Shown here piece by piece: positions 35,575 through 46,588 of a DNA stretch of 64,000 bases. The position numbers and the translations under genes were made by a program. A model generated the notes under the pieces. It was not told the origin of the DNA and did not search any database. It saw only the letters and a program-made list of their open reading frames with translations. Position 1 is the stretch's first letter. Each line of letters opens with the position of its first letter. Origin of the DNA: Caprimulgus europaeus (taxonomy: Eukaryota; Chordata; Aves; Caprimulgiformes; Caprimulgidae); NCBI GenBank assembly GCA_907165065.1, contig OU015525.1, forward strand, positions 2,608,622-2,672,621. The letters run 5' to 3'.

Positions 35575-37758
35575 AATAAATGCTACAAGTGGAAAAAAAT
35601 CACATTGCATTCCTCCATAAAAGTGAAAAGAGGAGATTGCAGACATGTAGGTGTCTTAATTGTGAACAAAATCCCACCTTTACTCTGGAATGGCCAGTGG
35701 CCTGTGAGTTTAGGTGGGCAAATCACCACTGCTATTATTTTTAATCTATGCTATTCCCTAGTAGGTGACAGAAAACAGAGCATAGAAGGATTGAGTGAAC
35801 CATGAAAGTCACAACATGGTCTTCCACTGAGGCATGACTTATCCAGCACAAGAAGAGAGCAGAGAAGAGAGGTCAGTTCTGGATAAGAAGCTTTGCTGCT
35901 CCCCATATTGAGTCAGGACAGATTCATCTTCCAACCTTTCCAGTGAAGCATTTTAAGTATAGCCCATTTGCTTTCAAGAGGACTGTGCATTTGTTGTCCC
36001 ATGGCTGACATGATACCAAGCCTGATGCAATCTATGGAAATCTTCTAGAGGAATCCTTTCTCAAGGCTGCCATTTCTAAAAAAGTTGGGTTTTTTTCCCT
36101 GCAGTGCTGCTTTTCCTCATTCTAATCTAGTGCCAGAGCTGCCTGGGCTTTGCTAGGCATCTTAAGAATATCTCAGAACAGTTGTTCCCTGTTGAAACTA
36201 AAGTTGCTCTGTGTTGTCTGTCACAGCATTTTCTTTTCTGGGAGTACCCTGGGAGGCAGTTGGTTGCCCACAGTTACAAAACAAACAAGCAAACAACAAC
36301 AAAAATCCCTCCACTGAAAAACAAATTAATGAAAAACCTTGAGCCTGTTTTCCAGGAGCTGATATTGTCCTCAGGAAAGTTTTCTCACATTTTCCTCAGG
36401 CTAAGGATATATTTATGAAGGAACACATGGTATAAAATGATCTGAGCTGGTTTTAAAATTGAGCTTCATCAGCTCACAAACTGTGACCCATTTCTGGATG
36501 TAGTTGGACTTGTACTGATGACTGAGATGTTTCCTCCTGTTTCTTGTTCCTACTTAAATAAAAGTGTGAATTTAATGTGAACTCATTTAACAAATTGAAC
36601 CTCTACTTGGACACAGACATCAGGTCTCAGTACCTCTTAGTTTTTGTCTTTTGAATTCCCTTCTGTTTACACCAATAGTTTGCTACTGAGTTTGGGCTCT
36701 AAGATTTCCAGAAGGCTTCAGTAAGGAGAATTCTTCTGACATCCCTCCATATCATCTCTTCTTCATGAGGCTAGAGGAACGCTGACCTTCACTGAATGCT
36801 GAAAGAAGCAACAATGAAATCCTGGAGGAAGTATTCAATATTGCCAAGCAAAAGCACAACACCATGGCATGGTGTACATGGTTAAATGGTACAATAATAA
36901 TAAAGTTCAAATGAAGCCACACAGCTTTCTCAGACTCAGTTTCATTCATTAATTTGTTCCCATTACCTAGTCACAGATGTTTTTATGTAACAAGCTTAAT
37001 GGATGGATGTAGATATCTGAATTTTACTTTTAAATGCCTGTTTAGGCCATTCACAGTTCAGCATCCTAGAAACTCATCTTTATTTGTCCATTTACTAGTG
37101 CCATTATTAGCACAGATGAAACACATCATCATTATAATGAACAGGCTATAGAGGACTGATCACATATAACTGCTTTATTATTTCCTCAGATCTTACATAT
37201 GGCTTTCTATTCCTTCCAAAGCTTTTCCATGTACCTTGGATCCTCCACAACAATGCCTCTAAGTCTTCTCATTCCCCTCTCTTACACAGAAACATAGTCA
37301 AAACTCCTAATGACCTCTTTCAACTCAATGTGTTGCCAGCCAACAGGGTAAAATGCTGCCTGTGCTGCAGCTAGTCAGCTCTCCTCTGACTTTAATGGCC
37401 AGTTGGGCCCTCTCTTTTGGTTGAGAATCATGCTAATAGCATCCACCATCTCATAGTTTCAAGAGGACAAAGCCCAAATCCTTTGGAGGAGATGCATAGG
37501 ACCTACAGAATTGGCCTATTATAGGATTTAAATACTTTTAAGTCTTCTACTGTTCTGTCATGTGTAGTTGACCTTGACAAGTGGATGCAAAGCCTTTTTG
37601 GGGGGATGGAGGATGATGCAGATAGATGTACAGCAAGATGCTACAACATCAGGAAACCAAATTGAAGGTGAAGAGATAAAGGAATTAGGAGGAACACAGA
37701 TGTTCATGCTGTGAGATATAAAGCTCTAACTGGTGGCCTTCAGGAAGACACTATCATT
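35575..37758. other. Unannotated DNA
   Basis: No gene or repeat was recognised over 2.2 kb. Confidence 0.55.
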
Positions 37759-37832
37759 AGAATCATAGAATGGTTAGGGTTGGAAAGGACCTTAAAGATC
37801 ATCTAGTTCCAACCTTCCATTAGGAGGGGATA
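37759..37832 (-). mobile_element. CR1 LINE 3' tip
   Basis: It begins AGAATCATAGAATGGTTAGG and continues with GGTTGGAAAGGACCTTAAAG and ATCTAGTTCCAACC. Only about 75 bp remain. It lies about 100 bp before the 5' end of the next, oppositely oriented CR1. Confidence 0.88.
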
Positions 37833-37929
37833 CATTATTTAAGAAATATTTCCAGTTCAATCCTTTCACTTTCAGCTCTGAAATCTGAACCCAGACACCA
37901 CAGAGAGAAAGAGGATGTGGATGTCCAGG

Positions 37930-38972
37930 ATTCTGTAAGACTTTTGACACTCTTCCCCACAATAACCTTCTCTCTAAATCAGAGAGATATGAATTTGATG
38001 GGTGGACTGTTCAGTGGATGAGGAATTGGTTGGATGGTTGCATCCAGAAGGTAGTGGTCAACATCTCAATGTCCAGATGGAGATCAGTGGCAAGTGGTAC
38101 CCTTTAGAAGTCCATAATTGGACCAGTACTATTTAATATCTTCATCATTGACATGGACAGTAGGATCAAGTGCACCCTCAGCAAGTTTGCAGATGACACC
38201 AAGCTGAGTGGTGCAGTTGACATGCCTGAGAGATGGGATGCCATCTAGAGGGACCTGAACAAACTTGAACAGTGGGCCCATGTGAACCTCATGAGATTCA
38301 ACAAGGCCAAGTGCAAGGTCCTGCACCTAGGTTGAGGCAACTCCCAGTATCAATACAGGCTGGGGGAATTGAGAACAGCCCCGTGGAAGGGTGCTTCAAA
38401 AGATGTGTGGCCCAGCAGGTCAAGGGAGGTGATTCTGACCATCTAGTCTACTCTGTTGAGACCCCACCTGCTCTGTGGTCCTCAGCACAAGAAAGACATG
38501 CACCTGTAGAAGTGGGTTCAGAGGAAGGTCACAAAAATGATCAGAAGAATGGAACACCTCTCCTATGAAGAAAGGCTCAGAGAGTTGGGGTTGTTCAGTC
38601 TGGAGAAGAGAAGGCTCTGGGGAGACCCTATTCCAGTCTTTCAATACTTACAGAGGGCCTGTAAGAAAGATAGAGACAAAATTTTTAGCAGGGTCTGTAG
38701 TGATAGGACAAGGGATAAGGATTTTAAACTGCAAGAGAGTAGATTTAGACTAGATATAAGGAAGAAATTTTTTACAGTGAGAGTGGTGAAACACTGGCAC
38801 AAGTTGCCAGAGAGGTGGTAGAAGCTCCATCCCTGGAAACATTCAAGATCAGGCTGGATGGGACTCTGAGCAGCCTGATCTAGTTGAAGATGTTCTTGCT
38901 TACTGCAGGGGAGGTTGGACTAGGTGACTTTTAAAGGTCCTTTCCAACCCAATATATTCTATAATTCTATGA
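37930..38972 (+). mobile_element. CR1 LINE, longest copy, includes RT catalytic box
   Basis: It reaches further 5' than any other plus-strand CR1 here. Plus translation in segments gives KTFDT, then [26 protein letters not shown] (the RT motif with the catalytic Asp pair; FADD at 38186-38197), NLMRFNKAKCKVLHLG, and an uninterrupted 94-codon C-terminal stretch at 38537-38821 ([20 protein letters not shown]). At least four stops or frameshifts and a deletion near 38375-38410 disrupt the ORF. The 3' end is TATTCTATAATTCTATGA at 38972. Confidence 0.95.
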
Positions 38973-40140
38973 TAAAAGATTGGCTGGATTGAATAAATTC
39001 ATTAATTCTTGGGCTTCTATTTTGTGACAACTTTTTCTTTTACTGACAGACCAAGTGAGTTGCAAATTAAAGAAGAAATTGTTTCTGCTTGTCATTTCTT
39101 TGAAATCAATATGGAATGCTGATAATAAGAATCACCATTTGATGATGCTGAGTATTTATATCTTATTTTCTTCCAAGAAAAAATAGCAGGTTGAAACATT
39201 TTATGCCATAGTCTCCACACAGGTCTGTAGTGTGGCACAGACCACTGTCAGGACAATGAGTCTACTTGCTGATGGTACAATGTTGTCACTCATCATGAAC
39301 TCCAGGTGCATAGGAGGATGACATTTTCCTTTTTCTGGCTCACTCCACTTCCTCTAATTCCTGATTTGTTTGCAATCAGCTTTAAAAACTCCTGGAGTTT
39401 GTCAAAGAACATCTGTCTCTGATAGATTCTCCAGGAGGAGTAACTCTCAGATGATTATGCTGACATTTGAGAGAAGAAATAACCTCTCGTACCCTCCCCA
39501 TGGTACATTTGTTTGCATATGAGCATTCCCAGGAGTGGATTTATTCAGAAAAATGCACTCCTAGGAAACATTTTCATAAAGGAGGGATCAAAGCCTGTTG
39601 CTGTAGCCCTCAGCAATGCTGAGTGGCATGACCCGATGTACTTTGCCTGGAGATGGAGAGGCTGAGTGGAAGATTGTGTCAGGAAATTGCTCTTCCCTGG
39701 AGGTAATGAGTTACTGTGTAAAAGTTAAAGAAGACCTGTTAGCTGTTTAGACTCACTTCCAGAGGGTTATTTCCCTCACTAGAACATTACACACTTTCCT
39801 CAGACTGGCTTTAAAATATCTCCAGTAACAAACTTTCACCATCTCTCCTGAGAGACGTTCTTTTGGATGACAGCAAAAAATACTTGGCAGTGCCTGGGTA
39901 CAGGAACTTGGCATGGATAAAACCAGACAGTTCAGAAACATCATTATCAGAGGTACCACTTTTGTTTCCCACATTACAAAAAACTTCCAGTTCTAGTCAG
40001 TATACATGTTCTTGCAAAGCAAGTATGAGAAGGAGAATGGGGTAGCTTGATTTGATTAATACTTGTCCACTACCTAGGAAAATAGCTTGAGCTTTAAACC
40101 CACCAAGCTCAATTTCTTACCAGAAGCAATTTGTGTAAGT
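38973..40140. other. Unannotated DNA
   Basis: No gene or repeat was recognised. Confidence 0.55.
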
Positions 40141-40309
40141 CATAGAATCATAGAATCATTAAGGTTGGAAAAAACCTCTAAGATCATCAAGTCCAAGAGT
40201 CACCATGTCCACTAAACCACGTTCTGAAGTGACACGTCTACACATTTTTTTAACACCTCCAGGGATGGCAACTCAACCACTGCCCTGGGCAGCCTGTTCC
40301 AGTGCTTGA
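40141..40309 (-). mobile_element. CR1 LINE 3' tip
   Basis: It begins CATAGAATCATAGAATCATT and runs to CCTGTTCCAGTGCTTGA at 40309. It matches the 3' tips at 3735 and 61208 (same variant: 'aaggttggaaaa', 'accatgtccactaaacca'). Confidence 0.93.
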
Positions 40310-43300
40310 AAGTTAAAGTCAAATATCCATTTGAGGTTCACCATACAATTCAGATCTAGTGATTAGGCATCTTTTTACAAACAGAATGAACTGAAGAGTT
40401 CTGTTGGTACAAGTCCTGAGCAAAGCTTGACTTCATATCTTGGTCAACATGGAGTTTACCTTCATATTTACTTCATCATCTTACCTGGTCTTTATTCAAC
40501 TACATGGGGTAAAACTCTTTTTGACCATGCTTGGGGCAACAGGTGACAATAGTTAGTATAGTTAACTTCAAGATAGAAATAAAATATCAACAAGTTGGTT
40601 TTTTTGTGTTTTTTTTGGGGGGGTTTGGGGTGGGTTTTTTCAGTGAATACTGTAAGTATCTTGTACAATGTCACTCTTGATGAATCCTACATGGGAGTCA
40701 CAAAAGACATTGGCAATTCTCTGTCAAACTTGGATCAAAGAAGTTTCTGCAGAAGGAATTGTACTCTTTCAAAAATCCATATTGTCAGAGTTAGATTTTG
40801 TCCCATGGACCTATTAAAATTCTGGAAGTCTTCCAGTGAGCAAGATGGGAATAAAAGTTACTTCAGAATTAAATACACTAACAAAATTAATGTTCCTGCC
40901 TTGCTACAGCATCCTTACCAAGTTTTTTCCAGAGACTACTACCACTGTACGACACAAGGCAAAGAAGGAGTGTACTGGGTACACAAAAATGGGTGATTGA
41001 CAACAGAAAACCTTACAGGCTTAATAATATTTTCCCTCAGCTCCTGAAAAAGGAGGAAAGCACAAGCAGATAATCATCTAGCAATTAGTCTTCCTTCCAA
41101 GGAGGAAGACAAGGACTAGAGGTATAGTGACAGGTTTAATCTTAGGGCCACCAATGAGTTATGCCTCCATCTCTTCAATAGGATCCAAGTGCTACTTGCA
41201 CAGTGTATTGGACATCAGATGCACTAATGGACCAAAAAGCCTACAGTGTGGTTCCTCCAAATGGTAACTGGCATTAATCATATGCATCTGTTTTGATGGT
41301 TCCAACATTAAATTTGCCTCCTAATACTTGTGCAACAACATTCCATAGAAGTTGAATAAATATACCTCATTATTTTTGCTGTCATGCTGTGGAACTGCTG
41401 AGAAATTCCAGGTTTCAGCTTGAAAAATACTTCAGACTCCAAACAACGACCCACCTCGGGGCTCAGGTCTATCTCTGGCTCTTTTTTGGCTTCTTCACAA
41501 ATTGCTTTCTTAATTCTTGTTTTCTTAAGTAAAAGTCAATTATTGACAATGGACACAGAGGCCAAGTGCACTGCTCTACTGAGTAATTCAAGAGATCACT
41601 CAAATGTTAACAATGATGTTCATTAGCATAAGTAGTCATTCAGCACTTTTGGAAGAAAGAAAAGAGGTGAAGAAATGTAAGAATGAATTCTCAGACTTGT
41701 TTAATTTCCTACCTCTGTTCCCAAAAGAGTTATTTTTGAGGACCCAATCTGCTTAGGGTAGACTAGCTGCTTGCAAAAAAATGTTGGAAATTACCTGAAT
41801 TTCTGAATGATACTGCAGAATACTCAAGACTACTTTGCTTGGGAAGGTCCTATGGAATGTAGATCCATAAAATATATGAAATATATTTTATTTCATAAAA
41901 TATATGAAAAATAACTTTAATTTGGATAGTCTTTACAGGATCACATTTTTTCCTCAGGCTATCTTAAGTAACAATCAAGTAAGATTTTGTTAGGATTTCT
42001 ATATAAAAAAAATACAGAAGAAAAGATTCCAGGGGAAATATTTTCTAGCAAACATAAGTAATGGAAAAATGACATCACTGTAGCTGATTGCATGACCATC
42101 ATGATGCTAAAAAATAAAGTATATATAGCTGAAAGGTGATGCCAACAATCTACCTTCTCAGGACTTATCTCCCAGGTTATCCAGAGCTAAATCTCCATTG
42201 TTCTTGCCTTTACTTTTATAGGCACATATCAACTATGGTCAAAAATCCTTGGGGTAAGCAGGCTGTTTCCCTTCTGGATGTCCTCAAAATGCTTCATTTT
42301 GTTACTGAATGGTTAAACATTTTAATTCAAATGCTTGACTTGACCATCTGTATGAATATAATTGCTTAATGTATATGTGCATCTGTGAGTGTGCACATCC
42401 AGAAAATCTGGAAGGATCATAGCATGAGTTGTAATGTAAACTAGGACCCAGAGGAGTGAAAGAAAACTGCCTGAGGTTAAAAACGTGCTCACTTGAATAA
42501 TTCTCTATAAGAATATTTATTCTGTTAAGTCCTCATCCAATCAGTACAGTATTTGGCTTCACTTTAAATAATGATACCTTTTTTTCCCACGTTTTTAAGT
42601 GTAATTAAAAGGAATTAGTCACAAGAGTGACAATTTTTAAGCTAACTACAGAATTACTTCATGTGGCATTTATTAGAAAAGTCAAACACAGCAAGAGTTT
42701 TAACCAAACTGGCAAATTCAGCAAAAGTAATATCTTGGCATCAGAATTAGTCCTTAAAATTAAGTAATTTGTTATTAGGGATATTCTTTTCTTTTTCTCA
42801 AATAACTTCTTTTTCTGTACTTTCTTTTTCTTAGGACTGAAGAAGAAAGAAATTGTATAATAGTGACTAATAAAATCTGTCATACTTGTGAGTAATGCTT
42901 TGTAATTAAAAGAAATAAAAGTAAAGTAAGTACAATGGTATGTGGTGTACAGGGCTGAGGGTGTATTGTTGCCTTCAAAGGTTTTGATATTAATAATGAA
43001 ACTGAACTTTCAAAGCTTGAAGGTTCTGCTTGAATTAGCATCAAAAGGTGCAGCAGTTTCTCTGCACTTTCAATTCCACATGCTGCCAGAGTTATTTAAA
43101 TCTTTCACACAGAGAGAACTGGGAAGAACCCAAATCTTTCATCACTAAAGCTACAAGCTGCAAGCATGAGAGCTTTGGGGAAAATACTTCATCAGCTGCT
43201 AAAACCCTGATGGTCTTTGCAATGCCGACGCTAGATGGCTGAGTTCCCCTCTCAAATACTCGTGTTCACTAGGTCATGCTTTGCAACAAGCATCAGTGGG

Positions 43301-43541
43301 ATTTACTGTTTCCCTCTTCAGAGCTGGCAATTCCCCAGAATCGACCTTGCTGGTCCTATTGTGCTGCTTTTGCTGCAGAAGAAACAGGAAAATACCAGTC
43401 CACTGGACTGGAGAGGTTTTGTTTGAAATAGAGCAGCACAAAGTTAGTATTTTGTATTTTTTCACATTTTTTCTGCTTGTTTTATCTATTGAGCTCTTCA
43501 CAAAGGGACACAAAATTGGTGGAGGTTTTAGAGGGGAAGAT
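40310..43541. other. Unannotated AT-rich DNA
   Basis: No gene or dispersed repeat was recognised. The 133-codon plus frame at 40595-40996 begins in a T/G homopolymer run and has no known motif. A small tandem duplication lies at 41866-41908. Confidence 0.55.
41866..41908. repeat. Short tandem duplication, 28-bp period
   Basis: CATAAAATATATGAA occurs at 41866-41880 and 41894-41908, separated by ATATATTTTATTT, which also pairs with the flanking ATAAAATATAT to give foldback potential. Confidence 0.9.
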
Positions 43542-43957
43542 GCATGAGGAGAGGCTGAAGTCACTTGGTTTGTTCAGCCTGGAGAAGAGGAGACTGAGAG
43601 GAGATCTCATCATGGTCTAGAACTTCCTCCCAAGGGGAAGAGGAGGGGCAGGCGCTGAGCTCTTCTCTCTGGCCACCAACGCCAGGAGCAGAGGACATGG
43701 CAGGAAGATGTGGCAGGGGAGGGTGAGGTTGGCCATGAGGAAAAGGTTCTTGAGGCAGAGGGTGGCGGAGCACTGACACAGGCTCCCCAGGGAGGTGCTG
43801 ATGGCACCAAGCCTGACAAGATTCCAGCAGCATTTGGCCAAGGCCCTCAGGGACATGGTGTGAATGTTGGGATTGTCCTGTGCAGGGACAGGAGTTGGAC
43901 TCCATGATCCTCGTGGGTCCCTCCTAACTCACAACATTCTGTGATTCTATGATTCTA
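43542..43957 (+). mobile_element. CR1 LINE, GC-richer subfamily
   Basis: It starts near AGATGCATGAGGAGAGGCTG and continues with TTCAGCCTGGAGAAGAGGAG, 'gctccccagggaggtgctgatggcacc' and a diagnostic 3'-UTR ('gttggactccatgatcctcgtgggtccc'), ending TCTGTGATTCTATGATTCT. The GATCCTCGTGGGTCCC end separates it from the other subfamilies here. The ORF is broken. Confidence 0.94.
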
Positions 43958-44038
43958 TTTCAGGTCCCATGAACTCTGATCAAGTTCAAGACTGTTTTTC
44001 AGTGGAGTGGTTTGAAAGGTGTTCAGAGCCATGATCAC

Positions 44039-44236
44039 CTTTTTTCTTTTTCTTTTTCTTTTTTTCTTTTTCTCTTTTTCTTTTTTTCTTTTTCTTTTTC
44101 TTTTTCTTTTTTCTTTTTCTCTTTTTCTTTTTTTCTTTTTCTTTTTCTTTTTCTTTTTTTCTTTTTCTTTTCCTTTTTCTTTTTCTTTTTCTTTTTCTTT
44201 TTCTTTTTCTTTTTCTTTTTCTTTTTCTTTTTCTTT
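44039..44236. repeat. (CTTTTT)n polypyrimidine tract
   Basis: About 200 bp of C and T only, built mainly of the hexamer CTTTTT with TC variants. The last 80 bp are nearly pure. It lies 80 bp downstream of a CR1 3' end. The long Phe/Leu/Ser frames here are artefacts. Confidence 0.98.
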
Positions 44237-44425
44237 ATATTATGTAGCCTTCTCCTGGGTTTATCCAGAGCTGGGTGTTTTGGCTGTTGTGCCCCCTCCT
44301 GCTCTGGAGCAGATGGCTCTGATGGGGCTGTCCCAGAGCTGGGGATTTGGGAAGATGGATGTTTCCCAGCCTTCCACAGTAAGCTGGAGGATCTGCCCCA
44401 GAACTGGGTGCACTGAGAGTCACCT

Positions 44426-44533
44426 GCAGCTGCTCAGTGAAATTAGCATTCTCATTAACTAGCATTTAATGGGCTTGCTAATTGCCAGCTAGTAATGAAA
44501 TGCACAAGAGTGTCATTTACTGAGCAGCTTCTG
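44426..44533. repeat. Imperfect inverted repeat (foldback)
   Basis: The outer arms AGCTGCTCAGTGAA (44428-44441) and TTTACTGAGCAGCT (44516-44529) pair over 14 positions with one G-T. The inner arms GCATTCTCATTAACTAGC (44446-44463) and GCTAGTAATGAAATGC (44488-44503) pair over 16 positions with two one-base bulges. A one-sided 9-nt bulge (44504-44512) separates the stems and a 24-nt loop (44464-44487) closes them. It could be a decayed foldback transposon, a palindromic regulatory element or a hairpin RNA precursor. Nothing in the sequence decides between these. Confidence 0.7.
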
Positions 44534-45956
44534 GGATCTAGGAACTTCCAGTTCCAAGGAAATGTGGATGATTTTTGCTTTCTTCCTCATTTAGATAAAG
44601 AACATCTTTTTCAAAAAGACCAACAAATCATAAATTGTGTTTTTCAGCTAAATCTCCTGTCTATTACTGTCTTAGAGATTTCAGGGAATGTTCAGTCTAC
44701 CATCTCCCCTTTTAAACCACCCTGAAATATAATTACTGCCACTTTTTGGAAATCCTGTTTTATTTCAAGGCTAAATTCAATTAACTTCAATATCCAATTA
44801 TTTGATTCAAGAATACTTTTATCTTGCAAGACTCAAAACTACCTCCTCAATATCTCAGATATTATGTTAAACTGTGAAAAACTACACAAGAAATCTACTT
44901 CTTATCCATTGTAATTCACTGATGTGCTTTTGAACCCTAAAATTCATGTAATATAGCCCTTTCTTTGAAAACTCTAGCTTCTACTATTTTAGCATTTCTC
45001 TTCAAGTGAAGATGGGATGTTGTATTTTAGTAGCAACCTTCATTATACAGCATGCAGAGATATGATTTCAAGAAACAATAAATCAAACAAATACATTTTG
45101 CATTATTATCTTAGTGCTTTTATTAGAGGATTTCTTTAAGAACTTGTGGTACTTCTGTTTTGGTGATTTCTAAGACCTACTCAACTTCCTAATCCTTTCA
45201 ATTTCTGTTTCCAGAGATACAAAACCCTTTAGCTTGAGTATCTTCAATGCATTTTGACCACTCAATGTTGTGTTTGGTACCTTTGCAATGGGAACTTGTC
45301 CTCTTTATTATTGATTTCATTAAACAAACAAATCAACAAAAAGTAGCATTTATATATCATTGAAAAAAAAAATTGAATAACATTTGCTCAAAATCTATTA
45401 CAGCTAAAAGATAAAATTCACTGAAAATCCTTCCCTCCCTATTGAAAACAGCATTTAACATACTGAGAGAGGTTTAAATTGAAGTAGGCTGTGTCTTTTT
45501 GCTTATTCATATGGCAGCAGCTTCAATCCAGAAGGGATGTGGCTACCATCTAGTGAAACCAAAGTAGGTTATATCATCATGACTTTCTTTATCAACCAGA
45601 CATCTCCTTACCTATTTTCATATACATTTTAATATGCAAAAAAACCCCTTTCCCATCTCCTCAGATGAGATTTTTTTATTACCTATTTTACCTGTGAAAT
45701 GTGGCTATGTTTTTTCCTCTCTTGTGGTGTATGTATACTGCATGGTCTACTTAGAAGTGAAGCAGAAGTGAAGGTGTGCATGCATGCCTGTAAATTTGCT
45801 TTTAGAAGGCAGAAATCCCAGTTCCTTAAGTACCTCCAAGTCCACTCCATAAACCTCTGCTGGGATTATTATGTCCACAGAACACAACTTTTGAAATTAT
45901 GCACATATTGAGGAACTTGTTGAAAAAGTGGGGCCACCCAGTGTTATTTTACAATG
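44534..45956. other. Unannotated AT-rich DNA
   Basis: No gene or repeat was recognised. Confidence 0.55.
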
Positions 45957-46588
45957 TCTGGGGTGCATTAGAAGGGGTGTGGTTAGTAGGTCAAGAGAGG
46001 TTCTTCTCCCCCTCTACTCTGCCCTGGTGAGGCCACATCTGGAATATTGTGTCCAGTTCTGGGCCCCACAGTTCAAGAAGGACAGGGAGCTGCTTGAGAG
46101 AGACCAGCAAAGAGCCACCAAGATGATGAAGGGAGTGGAGCATCTCCCTGATGAGGAAAGGCTGAGGGAGCTGGTGGGGCTCTTTAGCTTGGAGAAGAGG
46201 AGGCTGAGGGGGGACCTGATTAATGTTTATAAATATCTGAAGGGTGAGTGTCAGGAGGATGGAGCCAGGCTCTTCACAGTGGTGTCCAATGATAGGACAA
46301 GGGGCAATGGGTGTGAGCTGGAACACAGGAGGTTCTGCTTAAATTTGAGAAGGAACTTCTTTACTGTGAGGGTGACAGAGCCCTGGGACAGGCTGCCCAG
46401 GGAGGGTGTGGAGTCTCCTTCCCTGGAGACATTCAAGACCCTCCTGGATGCCTTCCTGTGTGATCTCATGTAGGTGTTCCTGCTCTGGCAGGGGGATTGG
46501 ACTGGATGAGCTTTCGACTGGATGAGCATTGGACTGGATGTCCCTTCTAATCCCTGACATTCTGTGATTCTGTGATTCTGTGATTCTG
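45957..46588 (+). mobile_element. CR1 LINE, young J/Y-like copy
   Basis: The plus frame is open through 46473 (about 172 CR1 codons): [60 protein letters not shown] and LDAFLCDLM. It has a one-codon insertion in [14 protein letters not shown], and RDQQRATKM replaces RVQHRATKM. The 3'-UTR has a local 16-bp triplication at 46500-46540. It ends with four TGTGATTC-type octamers. It is the same young group as 167-930 and 21959-22900. Confidence 0.96.
46500..46540. repeat. 16-bp tandem triplication inside a CR1 3'-UTR
   Basis: GACTGGATGAGCTTTC (46500-46515), GACTGGATGAGCATTG (46516-46531) and a partial GACTGGATG (46532-46540). The two sibling young copies have a single unit at this place. Confidence 0.9.

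Noticed and set aside
40595-40996. 133-codon plus-strand frame
   Set aside because: It begins in a T/G homopolymer run, has no recognisable motif, and composition matches flanking noncoding DNA.
44012-44462. Phe/Ser/Leu-rich frames of 134 and 147 codons
   Set aside because: Translations of the CTTTTT tract.
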